48,698 nt of DNA from Candidatus Altimarinota bacterium (GCA_024709505.1 JANJWP010000012.1:1-48698), one strand, 5' to 3'. Positions 10,991 through 19,709 are shown, counted from the first letter of the stretch. Numbers and translations are program-made. The notes: a model not told the origin generated them from the letters alone.

Positions 10991-13606
10991 ATGGCCATCA
11001 CCCAAGTCCGACGCCGCAATGGCGAGATCACCGATTTCGACCGCGCGCGCATTGAAAACGCGATCGCAGGAGCCTGCAAAGACGCGAACGAAACCGACCT
11101 TTCCTTCATCCCGGTCGTTACCGATTTCGTCATCAAGGATATCGAGCACGTTTACGGCGAAATCTTCGTCAACCGCACTCCGAGCGTCGAAGACATTCAG
11201 GACGTGGTCGAACGAAACCTCATGAAGTTCCACAAGTACGAGGTTGCCAAACAGTTCATTCTCTATCGCGCGGCCCGTGCCGAAGAGCGCGAGGAAAAAC
11301 AGGAAAAACTCGTCGAGCAGTTCGAAAAAAACAAGCTCAAGGTTACTAAGTCCGGCGGCGGAAAAGAATATTTCGACGCCGAAAAAATTCGCGCCGTCTG
11401 GAAGCGTGCCGCCACGGGACTCGAAACGGTTTGTCCATTCGAAGATCTCATGGAAGCTTTTAAGAAGAACATCGTCGAAGACATCAAGACCGCCGATATC
11501 GGCAAACTCCTCGTAAAAACCTGCATCGACCTCGTTTCGGTCGAAAACATCTCGTGGCAGGAAGTCGCCGGACGCATCGCGCTCGGAAACCTCTACAAGC
11601 TCGCTTCCAAAAACCGCGGCGTCGAGGTAGACAAACTCTACACTCCGGAATCGTACAAGGCCCTCTTTGACGAATACGTGAAGAAGGGGCTTTACTCGAC
11701 CAATTTCTACGACTATTACACCGAAGAAGACATCCTCAAGGCCGGGGCGCGCATCAACGCCGCTACCGATTTCACCTACGGATACACCACCGTCCTTTCT
11801 CTTCAGAAGCGCTACCTTCTCAACCCGAACAAGGTCGTCAAGGAGCTTCCGCAGGAAATGTACATGTCCGTCGCGCTCTTCCTCGCGATGCCCGAACCCA
11901 AGGAAACCCGTCTCGAATTCGCCTTCAAGGTGTACGAACAGTGCTCGACGCAAAAGATTTCGCTCCCGACGCCGACCCTGATGAACGCCCGGACGAACTA
12001 CCACCAGCTTTCCTCGTGCTTCAAGATCAACGTCGATGACGACCTGCGCGGCATCTACCACTCCATCGAGAACATGGCCCAAATCTCCAAGTTCGGGGGC
12101 GGGGTGGGGGTATACCTCGGCAACATCCGCTCGCGCGGGGCGAACATCCGCGGCATCGAAGGCGCTTCCGGAGGGGTCAACCCGTGGATCAAGGTCATCA
12201 ACGACACCGCCATCGCCGTCAACCAACTCGGTACCCGCTTGGGCTCCATCTCGGTAACGCTCGACGTATGGCACCGCGACATCTACGACTTCCTCGACCT
12301 CCAAACCGAAACCGGGGACATCCGCTCGAAAGCGTTCGACGTATTCCCGGCGATTTCCGTTCCGGACCTCTTCATGCGCCGCGTAAAGGAAGACGGCGAC
12401 TGGACCCTTTTCGATCCCAACGAAGTGAGCCGCCTGTATGGCAAAAAGCTCCAAGACCACTTCGGCGATGAATTCGACGCTTTCTACGCCGAACTCGAAG
12501 CATCGGACAAAATGAAACTCCGCATGGTCGTCAAAGCGAAGGACCTTTTCAAAAAGTTTCTGAAGACCACGGTCGAAACCGGAATGCCGTACGTCTTCTA
12601 CCGCGATACCGTCAACAAACTCAACCCCAACAAGCACGCGGGCAACATCTATTCGACCCAGCTCTGTACTGAAATCTGCCAGAACACGAGCGCGACGAAG
12701 TTCATCGAAGAAACCCTCGAAGACGGCAAGATCGTCATCAAGTACGAACCGGGCGATTTAGTCGTCTGCAACCTCGCGTCCATTAACGTCGCGAAGGTGT
12801 TCGACGAAAAGACCATGGAAGAAGTCTTCCCGGTCGTCATGCGGATTTTGGACAACGTCATCACGCTCAATTTTTACCCCATCGAAGAAGCCAAGCGCAC
12901 CGCGATGCGCTACCGCTCGGTCGGACTCGGATACCTCGGCCTCGCCGAATACCTTGCCACCCACGGCATGGCCTACGATTCGCCGGAGGCCCGCGCCCAT
13001 GTCGATTCGCTCTTCGAACGCTACGCTTTCAATACCTACAAGGCTTCGGCCTTGCTTGCCCGGGAACGCGGTGCTTACGAACTCTATAAGGGGTCGGAAT
13101 ACGACCAGGGCATGATTCTCGGCCACGACCTCGCTTGGTACGAAAAAAACACCGAACTCGCCGCGAAGTGGAAGGAGGTATTTTCCCTCATGAAGGAATC
13201 GGGCGTCCGATTCGGCTACCACAGCGCCCCGGCACCGAACACTTCGACCGCCGGAATCGTCGGAACCACCGCCGCGCTCCTGCCGATCTATAAGAAATAC
13301 TTCGTCGAAACCAACCTTTCCGCCCCGACCGTCCGCGTCGCGCCGAAGCTTTCCCCGGAAAACTTCTGGCTCTACAAGGAATACGTCAACATGGATATGA
13401 ACGACGTCATCGACATGATTTCGGTCGTCTACAAGTGGATCGACCAGTCCATTTCCTTCGAATGGATGGTAGACCCGTCCAAGGTCTCGCCGGCACAACT
13501 TTATGGCTACTACCTCAAGTCGTGGGAACAGGGAATTAAGACCGTCTATTACGTAAGATCGCTTTCCGGAGAAGTGAAGGACGGGTGCGTGAGTTGTAGT
13601 GGGTAA
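10991..13606 (+). CDS. nrdA: Ribonucleoside-diphosphate reductase, alpha (catalytic) subunit, class I
   Basis: A protein of 871 residues that reduces NDPs to dNDPs together with NrdB. The N-terminal ATP-cone (about 1-90, RRRNGEITDFDRARI) is the allosteric activity site. Catalytic-barrel signatures include TLMNARTNYHQLSSC (active-site Cys), GTRLGSISVTLDVWH, STQLCTEICQNTS (LCTEI radical Cys and Glu) and VVCNLAS (partner Cys). The C-terminus ends in the swinging dithiol CVSCSG (Cys866 and Cys869). It contains no in-frame TGA at all, unlike most neighbours. It leads a tight co-directional cluster with nrdB and thyA and is probably repressed by NrdR. Confidence 0.97.
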   Translation: MAITQVRRRNGEITDFDRARIENAIAGACKDANETDLSFIPVVTDFVIKDIEHVYGEIFVNRTPSVEDIQDVVERNLMKFHKYEVAKQFILYRAARAEEREEKQEKLVEQFEKNKLKVTKSGGGKEYFDAEKIRAVWKRAATGLETVCPFEDLMEAFKKNIVEDIKTADIGKLLVKTCIDLVSVENISWQEVAGRIALGNLYKLASKNRGVEVDKLYTPESYKALFDEYVKKGLYSTNFYDYYTEEDILKAGARINAATDFTYGYTTVLSLQKRYLLNPNKVVKELPQEMYMSVALFLAMPEPKETRLEFAFKVYEQCSTQKISLPTPTLMNARTNYHQLSSCFKINVDDDLRGIYHSIENMAQISKFGGGVGVYLGNIRSRGANIRGIEGASGGVNPWIKVINDTAIAVNQLGTRLGSISVTLDVWHRDIYDFLDLQTETGDIRSKAFDVFPAISVPDLFMRRVKEDGDWTLFDPNEVSRLYGKKLQDHFGDEFDAFYAELEASDKMKLRMVVKAKDLFKKFLKTTVETGMPYVFYRDTVNKLNPNKHAGNIYSTQLCTEICQNTSATKFIEETLEDGKIVIKYEPGDLVVCNLASINVAKVFDEKTMEEVFPVVMRILDNVITLNFYPIEEAKRTAMRYRSVGLGYLGLAEYLATHGMAYDSPEARAHVDSLFERYAFNTYKASALLARERGAYELYKGSEYDQGMILGHDLAWYEKNTELAAKWKEVFSLMKESGVRFGYHSAPAPNTSTAGIVGTTAALLPIYKKYFVETNLSAPTVRVAPKLSPENFWLYKEYVNMDMNDVIDMISVVYKWIDQSISFEWMVDPSKVSPAQLYGYYLKSWEQGIKTVYYVRSLSGEVKDGCVSCSG

Positions 13607-13617
13607 TCAAAAAGCAT

Positions 13618-14232
13618 ATGCCCAATCGAATCTGCTTTCGCGAGCCATGAAATGACGCAATTCGCGCTTCGAAATTATTGTCTGAGGCGGTCTCGGAACA
13701 TCTTGCTGGCAATGTTTCAAAAGCATCGGAACTTTTCGCCAAAGCTAACATCGAATCGATTTGGGGTTGGTGGAATTCCATCGCATGACCAAAATCGCCT
13801 TATGTGAAATATCGAGTGGTCGATACAGCTCCACCGTCTTTGTCGCTCGAAAATAGAATCCCGATTCGCATGCCGAATTCGGATATGATTCGAAAGGTCC
13901 ACGAAAGAGACGGTCATTGTTGCAGGTTTTGTTGAATGCCCGTGATTCGCAAGGAAATTCGGGAAAGAATATCCAAAGCATATCCGGACATCGTAACCTT
14001 CGGAAAAACGAATCGAAGCAGACATCGCGCATTCTTGGCTATGTGGGCCCAATACGACCACATACTACCGCATTCGAGATGAGGTGATAATAGTTTTGAA
14101 AACATCGTACTTACGTGTTCAGCCTGCAATTTCGGGAGAATGAACTATACGCTCGAAGAAGTCTGATTGTCTGATCCGAGAGCCAAGCCTCCGATAAAAA
14201 GCGACTGGAACTGATTGGAAAATTTTAAATAA
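13618..14232 (+). CDS. HNH endonuclease (visible only with TGA = Gly)
   Basis: A protein of 204 residues with six TGA codons (13648, 13786, 13933, 14080, 14164, 14212); under the standard code it shatters and is missed. The HNH core is unmistakable: zinc-type Cys pair CRFC (102-105), DH at 147-148 in YDHILPHSRGGDNSFEN, whose first Gly of the GG pair (155) is TGA, then CSACN (167-171) and TLEE. It starts 11 nt after the nrdA stop; an in-frame TAG just upstream makes ATG 13618 the first possible start. No Shine-Dalgarno sequence is seen. It is more AT-rich than its neighbours and the densest in TGA, suggesting later arrival. Its position between nrdA and nrdB recalls free-standing homing nucleases of T4-like phages. 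A defence or repair nuclease is the alternative. Confidence 0.9.
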
Positions 14233-14242
14233 TCACCATTCC

Positions 14243-14944
14243 ATGCCCACCCTCATCCTCGCCGACTTCTCCAAAACCCTTACGGCCCCGACGTCCAAGA
14301 CGACGTGGAGCCTGTTTAAGGAGTCCGGATTGTTCCCGGCGGACTATGCGGCCAAGCGCGACGAATTCTTCGAGACCTACCGCCCCCTCGAGCTCGAAGG
14401 CGACAACGCCATGGTTTCGGAGTGGTTCGGAAAGCATCTCGACCTTCTCGTCGAATACTGAGCGTCGGGTAAAATGGCCGACGTCGTCCATTCGTCGCTC
14501 GATAACGAAACCCTCCTTCCGCGCGAAGGACTTGAAGAATTCCTCGCCTACGTCAAAGATTCGGGCACGGCCCTCCGCATCGTGAGTTCCGGAATATCCG
14601 AACTCATCCAAAAATTCCTCGCCCTCCACGGCGCGAAACTCTCCATCGGATTTCCGGAGAAAACCTCGTCCGGCATTTACGCCAACGACCTCGTTCTCCA
14701 TGACGGGACGCGAAACGTTCGGACTCCCGCGGACAAGCTCTACGCCACCGCTTCACTCATCGACGGATTCGACCGCGTCGTCGTTTTGGGCGACGCTCCC
14801 GAAGATTTCGCCGTTCCGGGCGTCCGCTACGTCGAAGGGGGCAAAGTCCGCGGATACAGCCTGACCGACGAAACGATCGTTCCGGGCGTCGCCTTCCTCG
14901 GAAAGGATGCCAGCCTGACCGACCTTATCGACCGAATCGCCTAA
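14243..14944 (+). CDS. HAD-superfamily 5'-nucleotidase-like protein (UMPH-1/cN-III-like)
   Basis: A protein of 233 residues with one TGA-coded Gly at 14459. Motif I is ADFSKTLT (Asp8 nucleophile kept; the usual second Asp is Ser10). Motif II lies in LRIVSSG and a late acidic motif in VVVLGDAPED. The spacing of the LFPADYAAKRDEFFETY and SEWFGKHLDLL segments resembles the pyrimidine 5'-nucleotidase (cN-III) cap. The likely role is dephosphorylating or sanitising nucleotides, fitting its place between nrdA and thyA. The Ser in motif I is atypical, because the second Asp is normally the general acid/base; activity may be altered. It starts 10 nt after the HNH gene and ends 12 nt before the next gene. 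Confidence 0.7.
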
Positions 14945-14956
14945 CCTTTTCGGCCC

Positions 14957-15538
14957 ATGAACCGCACCATCCGCCCCGTAGAATTTTCCGAAATCGCGCC
15001 GGACGAGCGCCTCGTTTTTCTCGCTGGGCCCATACGCGGCGCGAGAGATTGGCGAACGGAGGCGCAGTCGATCATCTCGAACGCCGTTAAAAATCAAAAC
15101 ATCGTCTTCGCCGATCCCAATCGGGCAAACGGCCAAAAACGCTTCACCTCCGGCCACGAAAACTTCGTTCACCGGCAACGGCAATGGGAACAATACTACC
15201 TCCGCAAGGCCGTCGAACTTTCCAAGGAGGGCAGGGGAGCGGTGCTGTTCTGGCTCGAAAACCAAACCGTCGCCCTCCCGGAAGAAGGCGGAATCCAAAA
15301 GAAGGCTTACGGCGCGATTTCGCACCTCGAACTCGGAGAACTCCTCGCAACCCACCCGGATTCGCTCGTGGTGGGCATCCATCCCAAATACAACGAACGT
15401 AGCGTTCTCGAAAACGACCTCCGGCAATCCGGATACCTCGATCTCTCCAAGCCCTACGACCCGAAAAGGCTTTCGGAATATCCGGTAAGCGAAACCCTCG
15501 AAGAAACCTGCGCCAGAGTTTGCGCCCTCATCCGTTAA
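14957..15538 (+). CDS. Nucleoside 2-deoxyribosyltransferase-like protein
   Basis: A protein of 193 residues. It has the family features: N-terminal VFLAGPIRGARDWR, a central WEQYYLRKA and the AVLFWLENQTVALPEE stretch carrying the likely catalytic Glu. Related enzymes exchange or hydrolyse bases of deoxynucleosides or their monophosphates, which suits salvage or removal of abnormal nucleotides. It sits 12 nt after the HAD gene and 19 nt before nrdB, so it is probably co-transcribed in the dNTP operon. It has no TGA codon. The exact substrate cannot be told from sequence. Confidence 0.72.
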   Translation: MNRTIRPVEFSEIAPDERLVFLAGPIRGARDWRTEAQSIISNAVKNQNIVFADPNRANGQKRFTSGHENFVHRQRQWEQYYLRKAVELSKEGRGAVLFWLENQTVALPEEGGIQKKAYGAISHLELGELLATHPDSLVVGIHPKYNERSVLENDLRQSGYLDLSKPYDPKRLSEYPVSETLEETCARVCALIR

Positions 15539-15557
15539 TTTCCTTTCATTCCTTCCT

Positions 15558-16604
15558 ATGACCGACCACCAGATGCACCAAAACCTCATCTTCAACCCAA
15601 ACGGGAACGACGACGTGGGCGTGCGCACCATCATCAAGGGTTCGACCACCGGACTCTTCAACTTGAACGACGTCAAATATCCTTGGGCCAAATCGCTCTA
15701 CCAGGTCATGGTCGGAAATTTTTGGGTTCCCGAAAAAGTCTCGGGACTCAAGGATGACGCCCGAATGTACCACACCGACCTCACGCCGGAAGAACAGCGC
15801 GCGTATAAGGGAATCCTTTCGTTCCTCATCTTCTTGGACTCGATCCAGACGGTCAATCTGCCGCACTTCTCGGACTTCGTCACCTCGCCGGAAGTCAATC
15901 TGATCCTCTCGATCCAGGCTTACCAGGAAGCGATTCACTCGCAGTCGTACGCGACCATTCTCGAATCGGTCGTGGAATCCAAGGAACGGCAAGAAATCTA
16001 CTACTATTTCCGCAACGACAAGATCCTTCTCGAACGCAACACCTACATCGGGCAGATTTACCAGGATTTCATCGACAACCCGTCCGACAAGAACTTCTTC
16101 CGGGGAATCGTCGCGAACTACCTTTTGGAAAGCCTCTATTTCTACAATGGCTTCGCGTTTTTCGACACGCTCGTCGATCACATGAAAATGCCTGCGACCG
16201 GCCGAATGATCGCCTATATCCGCCGGGACGAACTCACGCATGTCACCATCTTCGCGAACATCATCCGCGACATTAAAAAGGAGTTTCCGGACGTCTACGA
16301 CGAAAAGCTCATCCTCGAAATGACCGATACGGCCGTAAAACAGGAAATCGAATGGAGCAAGCACATCCTGGGCGAAAAAATCATGGGCATCAACGGAACC
16401 TCGACCGAAGAATATACCCGCTGGCTCGCCAACCAACGCCTCGCGACGCTCGGAATCGCCGCGCTCTACCCCGAGGCCATCACCAATCCCTATAAGCACC
16501 TCGAACGCCTGCAGGACCCCAATGCCGACAAGGGCAATTTCTTTGAAACCACCGTCATCAATTACACGCAGTCTTCGAGCATGAAGGGAAGCTGGGACTT
16601 TTAA
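15558..16604 (+). CDS. nrdB: Ribonucleoside-diphosphate reductase, beta (radical) subunit, class I
   Basis: A protein of 348 residues forming the diiron/tyrosyl-radical partner of NrdA. All metal ligands are visible: Asp94 (FLDSIQ), Glu124 and His127 (QEAIHSQSY), Glu191 (LLESLYFY), Glu225 and His228 (RRDELTH). The radical Tyr131 follows His127 at the usual spacing. Ligands and radical Tyr together support a tyrosyl-radical enzyme rather than a tyrosine-less subtype, though metal content cannot be read from sequence. It contains no in-frame TGA. It is separated from nrdA by three small genes instead of being adjacent. Confidence 0.96.
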   Translation: MTDHQMHQNLIFNPNGNDDVGVRTIIKGSTTGLFNLNDVKYPWAKSLYQVMVGNFWVPEKVSGLKDDARMYHTDLTPEEQRAYKGILSFLIFLDSIQTVNLPHFSDFVTSPEVNLILSIQAYQEAIHSQSYATILESVVESKERQEIYYYFRNDKILLERNTYIGQIYQDFIDNPSDKNFFRGIVANYLLESLYFYNGFAFFDTLVDHMKMPATGRMIAYIRRDELTHVTIFANIIRDIKKEFPDVYDEKLILEMTDTAVKQEIEWSKHILGEKIMGINGTSTEEYTRWLANQRLATLGIAALYPEAITNPYKHLERLQDPNADKGNFFETTVINYTQSSSMKGSWDF

Positions 16605-16610
16605 ATCCTA

Positions 16611-16661
16611 TTGAAAAAGGAGGTCTCACGATTACTATTCCTAAAATATTTCCTTTTTCAA
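16611..16661 (+). promoter_or_regulatory. Hairpin that buries a Shine-Dalgarno-like sequence
   Basis: TTGAAAAAGGA (16611-16621) is perfectly complementary to TCCTTTTTCAA (16651-16661), an 11-bp stem with a 29-nt loop. The left arm contains AAAGGAGG (16616-16623). The right arm ends 4 nt before the ATG at 16666. It could be a weak terminator after nrdB, or an element that brings the ribosome-binding sequence to the start codon or hides it. Confidence 0.5.
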
Positions 16662-16665
16662 CCCC

Positions 16666-17157
16666 ATGCCCTCCACAATGAACGCGGCCGCTCTGGAAGA
16701 AAACGGACAAAGCAGGCACCTTTGAGCCCTTCTTCACGCCCCGGCTCCCGGGGTATCCCCCCTTCCCGAAAGCCAACTCGAAAAACCCGCGCTTCCCGAG
16801 GAATCCCAAAGGGTCCAACAAGTTCAGGAAGAAGCGAAATTCCGCTTAGCCCAAATTCTCGAACATCTTCCGAAAGACCTCGTGCCATTCGTGGAATACG
16901 AACTTCAGGAAATCCAAAAAGGAAACCTCTCCGACGACGAAACGGCCATTCTCCGAATGAACGAACTCGAGGTCATCCTTTATGCCGAAAGCCTCCCCAA
17001 GCACGACATTCGCCTCATCATCGCGGGAATCCGGCATCGCGCCCGCCAGGCTCAAAAGGTAAGCGAAGAAAAGGCTCGCGAAAAACTCAAAAAAGAGCGT
17101 GTCGCCGCTTCCGCCGAAAAGCAGGCGAAACGCGCCCTTGAGAAGGCGGCTTCGTAA
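16666..17157 (+). CDS. Hypothetical protein with Pro-rich N-terminus and basic helical C-terminus
   Basis: A protein of 163 residues with one TGA-coded Gly (16723). I do not recognise a family. Residues 1-50 are Ala/Pro/Glu-rich and probably disordered. From about residue 50 it is helical and charged (VQQVQEEAKFRLAQILEHLP), ending in a Lys/Arg/Ala-rich coiled coil (EEKAREKLKKERVAAS). No signal peptide or membrane segment is seen. It lies between nrdB and thyA, 12 nt before the latter, and is probably co-expressed with them. Confidence 0.7.
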
Positions 17158-17169
17158 CCATTTCCTCCC

Positions 17170-18051
17170 ATGCGCACCTACCTCGACGCCCTTCAGAAAA
17201 TTCTCGATACCGGCGTTGACCGGGGTGACCGTACCGGGACCGGAACCCGTTCGGTTTTCGGCCTCCAAATGCGTTTCGACCTCTCCGAAGGTTTTCCGCT
17301 CGTAACGACCAAGAAGACCTTTATGAAGGGCATTACGCACGAACTCCTCTGGTTCCTTTCGGGCGATACCAATATCCGGTACCTCGTCGAAAACGGCGTG
17401 CACATTTGGGATGAATGGCCGTTTAAAGAATATCGGCTCGCCGCCGAGAGGGGAGAGGTTCCCGCCTTGACTCAGGCCGAGTTCATCGAAAAAATCGGTG
17501 CGGACGGGGATTTTTCCGAAAAATGGGGTTCCATCGGTCCGGGCTACGGATTCCAATGGCGCAATTTCAACGACGAGGGCATCGATCAAATCAAGAACCT
17601 CGTCGAAGGCATTAAGAAAAACCCGGAGTCGCGGCGGCACATGGTCATCACCTACAACCCGGTGCAGGCGGAGAAAATGCTCCTGCCGCCCTGCCACTCG
17701 ATGTTCCAGTTCTACGTCGCGGGCGGCAAGGTCTCGTGCCAAATGTACCAACGCAGCGCCGACATGTTTTTAGGCGTTCCGTTCAATATCGCAAGCTACG
17801 CGCTCCTGGTCATGATGGTCGCCCAAGTTACGGGCCTTAAGCCGGGCGAATTCGTCCACACCATCGGCGACGCGCATATCTACCACAACCACTTCGAACA
17901 GGTGCGGCTCCAGCTCTCGCGCGAACCGTTCCCGCTTCCGACGATGAAGATCAATCCCGAGGCAAAGGACATCTTCTCGTTCAAGTTCGAAGATTTCACG
18001 CTCGAAAACTACCGGCACCACGACGCGATCAAGGCGCCAATAGCGGTATAA
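17170..18051 (+). CDS. thyA: Thymidylate synthase
   Basis: A protein of 293 residues that methylates dUMP to dTMP using methylene-tetrahydrofolate. Signatures include [12 protein letters not shown] (phosphate-binding Arg), [10 protein letters not shown], the catalytic Cys175 in [24 protein letters not shown], and [12 protein letters not shown] near the C-terminus. The length is slightly above the E. coli enzyme (264), through an insert around residues 95-125. It ends with the expected hydrophobic IKAPIAV. It pairs functionally with the DHFR gene 1.2 kb downstream. It contains no TGA codon. Confidence 0.97.
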   Translation: MRTYLDALQKILDTGVDRGDRTGTGTRSVFGLQMRFDLSEGFPLVTTKKTFMKGITHELLWFLSGDTNIRYLVENGVHIWDEWPFKEYRLAAERGEVPALTQAEFIEKIGADGDFSEKWGSIGPGYGFQWRNFNDEGIDQIKNLVEGIKKNPESRRHMVITYNPVQAEKMLLPPCHSMFQFYVAGGKVSCQMYQRSADMFLGVPFNIASYALLVMMVAQVTGLKPGEFVHTIGDAHIYHNHFEQVRLQLSREPFPLPTMKINPEAKDIFSFKFEDFTLENYRHHDAIKAPIAV

Positions 18052-18078
18052 CGACCCGAAACACGTTCACGATTTTTA

Positions 18079-18549
18079 ATGCCGACTCTCGCCCTTCTCC
18101 GACCAGCGCTCCGGACCGTCGCGCAGATTTCGCTCGCGTTCACCGGTTTTTTCCCCTCGATCACCTTTATGGGGAGCATTGCCGAAACGGTGTTTCGAAA
18201 CGGCTTCTCCATTCCCCATGCGGTAGACGCCGTCGCGTTCGTCGCCGCCATTTCGGCAAGCGCGGCATTGGTTTCGAGCTTACGCAAGCGCTTGAGGGAA
18301 AAAATAGGGCAGTCCGTCGCGTCTTTCGCTCTGGTAGCGGCTTTGGCGCTCTTTTTTACCAACGTTTTCGAATTGCGTTCCTGCCAAATTTCGTGAGTCG
18401 AAGACTACGAATGTTACTGGATTGTCGATGCCCTCGCATGGTCAAATTCGATAATGCTCGGACTTCTTGCGCTGAAAGCCGGAATGGAAAACTCCGAAAA
18501 AGGCCGGCGGCAGGGGCAAATAGTTGACAACTCCGATTTTCCCCCATAA
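18079..18549 (+). CDS. Small membrane protein, four predicted helices
   Basis: A protein of 156 residues ending in TAA, with one TGA-coded Gly (18394). Hydrophobic segments lie at about 12-38 (ISLAFTGFFPSITFMGSIA), 47-67 (AVAFVAAISASAALV), 80-100 (FALVAALALFF) and 115-135 (WIVDALAWSNSIMLGLLAL). Two Cys residues flank the third and fourth segments. I do not recognise the family. It starts 27 nt after thyA and its 3' end overlaps the candidate promoter of the next gene. Confidence 0.65.
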
Positions 18550-18550
18550 T
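18524..18550 (+). promoter_or_regulatory. Candidate promoter for the 18587 gene
   Basis: TTGACA (18524-18529) and CATAAT (18545-18550) are separated by 15 bp, overlapping the end of the upstream membrane-protein gene. The predicted leader is about 30 nt and contains a full Shine-Dalgarno sequence. Confidence 0.5.
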
Positions 18551-18586
18551 TCCTTTCCGATCGCACTTTTTGAAAGGAGGTACGCG

Positions 18587-19126
18587 ATGACGACGCAAAA
18601 CAAAACCAAAAGCTTCGCGGAACGCCTCGTCCGGCATTTCCAGAAGCACGGCTTTCCCGACGTAAGCGAAGCGGTCGTTCTCCATGTCCGGACTTCCGGA
18701 AACCTGGAATACGAAACGGTTTCGGCCGAATTCATCCATGCCGAATCCCAAGGCGTGGCGATTCCGCTCGCGCGGCATTTCGAATTCCGCTTCATCGAGT
18801 GTTTTTCGGAAAGTCGGACCGAACAGGAAATCCGCGAGAAATTCCAAGCGGACTTCGAACCCAACTTGCGACGGCAGTTTCCGGAACTGTTTTTCGAGAA
18901 GAAAAACTACCTCTTCGACGAGAACGCCTCCGGAACGAAATACGACGTCGCCATCCGCATCGGACGAAAAGGTCCCGACAACGTCGCCAAAATCGTGCTC
19001 CTCAACGATCCCGGAGCGTCGTTCGGCGAATTCTTCGACCGGCAGATGAAAACCTTGGACGAGTGGAGCGAAATCTGCGGCGGCCTCCAGGCCGCCGTCG
19101 GAAAACTCGGCTTGCTCCAAATCTAA
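18587..19126 (+). CDS. Hypothetical cytoplasmic protein with a strong ribosome-binding site
   Basis: A protein of 179 residues, charged, with no membrane segment and no TGA codon. The start is set by a near-perfect Shine-Dalgarno AAAGGAGGT (18573-18581) five bases before the ATG; most genes here have none. I do not recognise a family. Visible features are an N-terminal amphipathic helix (SFAERLVRHFQKHGFPDVSE) and alternating beta-strand-like stretches (AVVLHVRTSGNLEYETV). A strong terminator follows, so with its own promoter it looks like a single well-expressed transcription unit inside the nucleotide cluster. Confidence 0.72.
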   Translation: MTTQNKTKSFAERLVRHFQKHGFPDVSEAVVLHVRTSGNLEYETVSAEFIHAESQGVAIPLARHFEFRFIECFSESRTEQEIREKFQADFEPNLRRQFPELFFEKKNYLFDENASGTKYDVAIRIGRKGPDNVAKIVLLNDPGASFGEFFDRQMKTLDEWSEICGGLQAAVGKLGLLQI

Positions 19127-19130
19127 ACCC

Positions 19131-19158
19131 GCCCCGTCCTCTCGACGGGGCCCTTTTT
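19131..19158 (+). terminator. Intrinsic terminator after the 18587 gene
   Basis: GCCCCGTC (19131-19138) pairs with GACGGGGC (19144-19151) around a 5-nt loop, followed by CCTTTTT. Confidence 0.85.
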
Positions 19159-19178
19159 AAAGAATCGCGAAACGCGAT

Positions 19179-19206
19179 TTGCCCAAGATTCCGCCCCGGA
19201 TATCAT
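19179..19206 (+). promoter_or_regulatory. Promoter for dihydrofolate reductase
   Basis: TTGCCC (19179-19184), a 16-bp spacer and TATCAT (19201-19206). The predicted start is about 19213, giving a leader of about 11 nt with no Shine-Dalgarno sequence. Confidence 0.5.
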
Positions 19207-19223
19207 GGAAAAAACCCCGCCCA

Positions 19224-19709
19224 ATGAAAACGATCCTCATCGCCGCGATGACAGAAAACGGAAGGATTATCGGAAAGGAAGGCAAACTCCCTTGGCATCT
19301 TCCCGAAGATCTGGCGAATTTTCGAAAGGTCACCCTGGGAAAACCGGTCGTGATGGGGCGAAAAACCTTCGAGTCGCTCCCGGAAAAATTCCGACCGCTT
19401 CCGGGACGCAAGAACGTCGTCATCTCACGCTCCGGAACGGGGCATTCCGGGTCGTTTTGGGTAACCGCTCCAGAGGAGGCGCTCTCGCTTTTGAAAAAAG
19501 AGAACGAAGATTCGGTTTTCGTGATTTGATGAGCCGAAATATACCGGAACTTCCTCGAAAAAGACCTTGCCGACGAAGTGTGGATATCGTTGGTGGAGGG
19601 GGAATACGACGGAGATGCCCGATTCCCCCCGTTTGAAGATTGTTTCAAAGCCTATGAAACGACTCCCTTCGAATCGTTCAAGTTCGTGAAATACCGCCGG
19701 CATTCATAA
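19224..19709 (+). CDS. folA: Dihydrofolate reductase
   Basis: A protein of 161 residues that reduces dihydrofolate to tetrahydrofolate with NADPH, regenerating the ThyA cofactor. Signatures are ILIAAMTENGRIIGKEGKLPW (Met20-type loop, substrate Trp), PVVMGRKTFESLP, KNVVISRS and SVFVI-GG-AEIYRNF. The two glycines of this NADPH-binding Gly-Gly motif (residues 102-103) are both encoded by TGA (19527-19532), back to back. The C-terminal half (ADEVWISLVEG, FESFKFVKYRR) is intact only if TGA is Gly. This is the cleanest proof of recoding in the window. It has its own promoter. Confidence 0.96.

Noticed and set aside
10919-12637. Long open frame (about 570 codons) on the minus strand opposite nrdA
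   Set aside because: It is a mirror of nrdA codon bias in G+C-rich DNA; it has no recognisable domain, and nrdA on the other strand is certain.
13618-14232. HNH nuclease as part of an intein or group I intron in nrdA
   Set aside because: nrdA is uninterrupted and the nuclease has its own start after the nrdA stop, so it is free-standing.
19527-19532. TGA as selenocysteine or tryptophan
   Set aside because: The positions are conserved glycines, not Cys or Trp; TGG is used normally for Trp, and dozens of TGA codons per window are incompatible with selenocysteine insertion.
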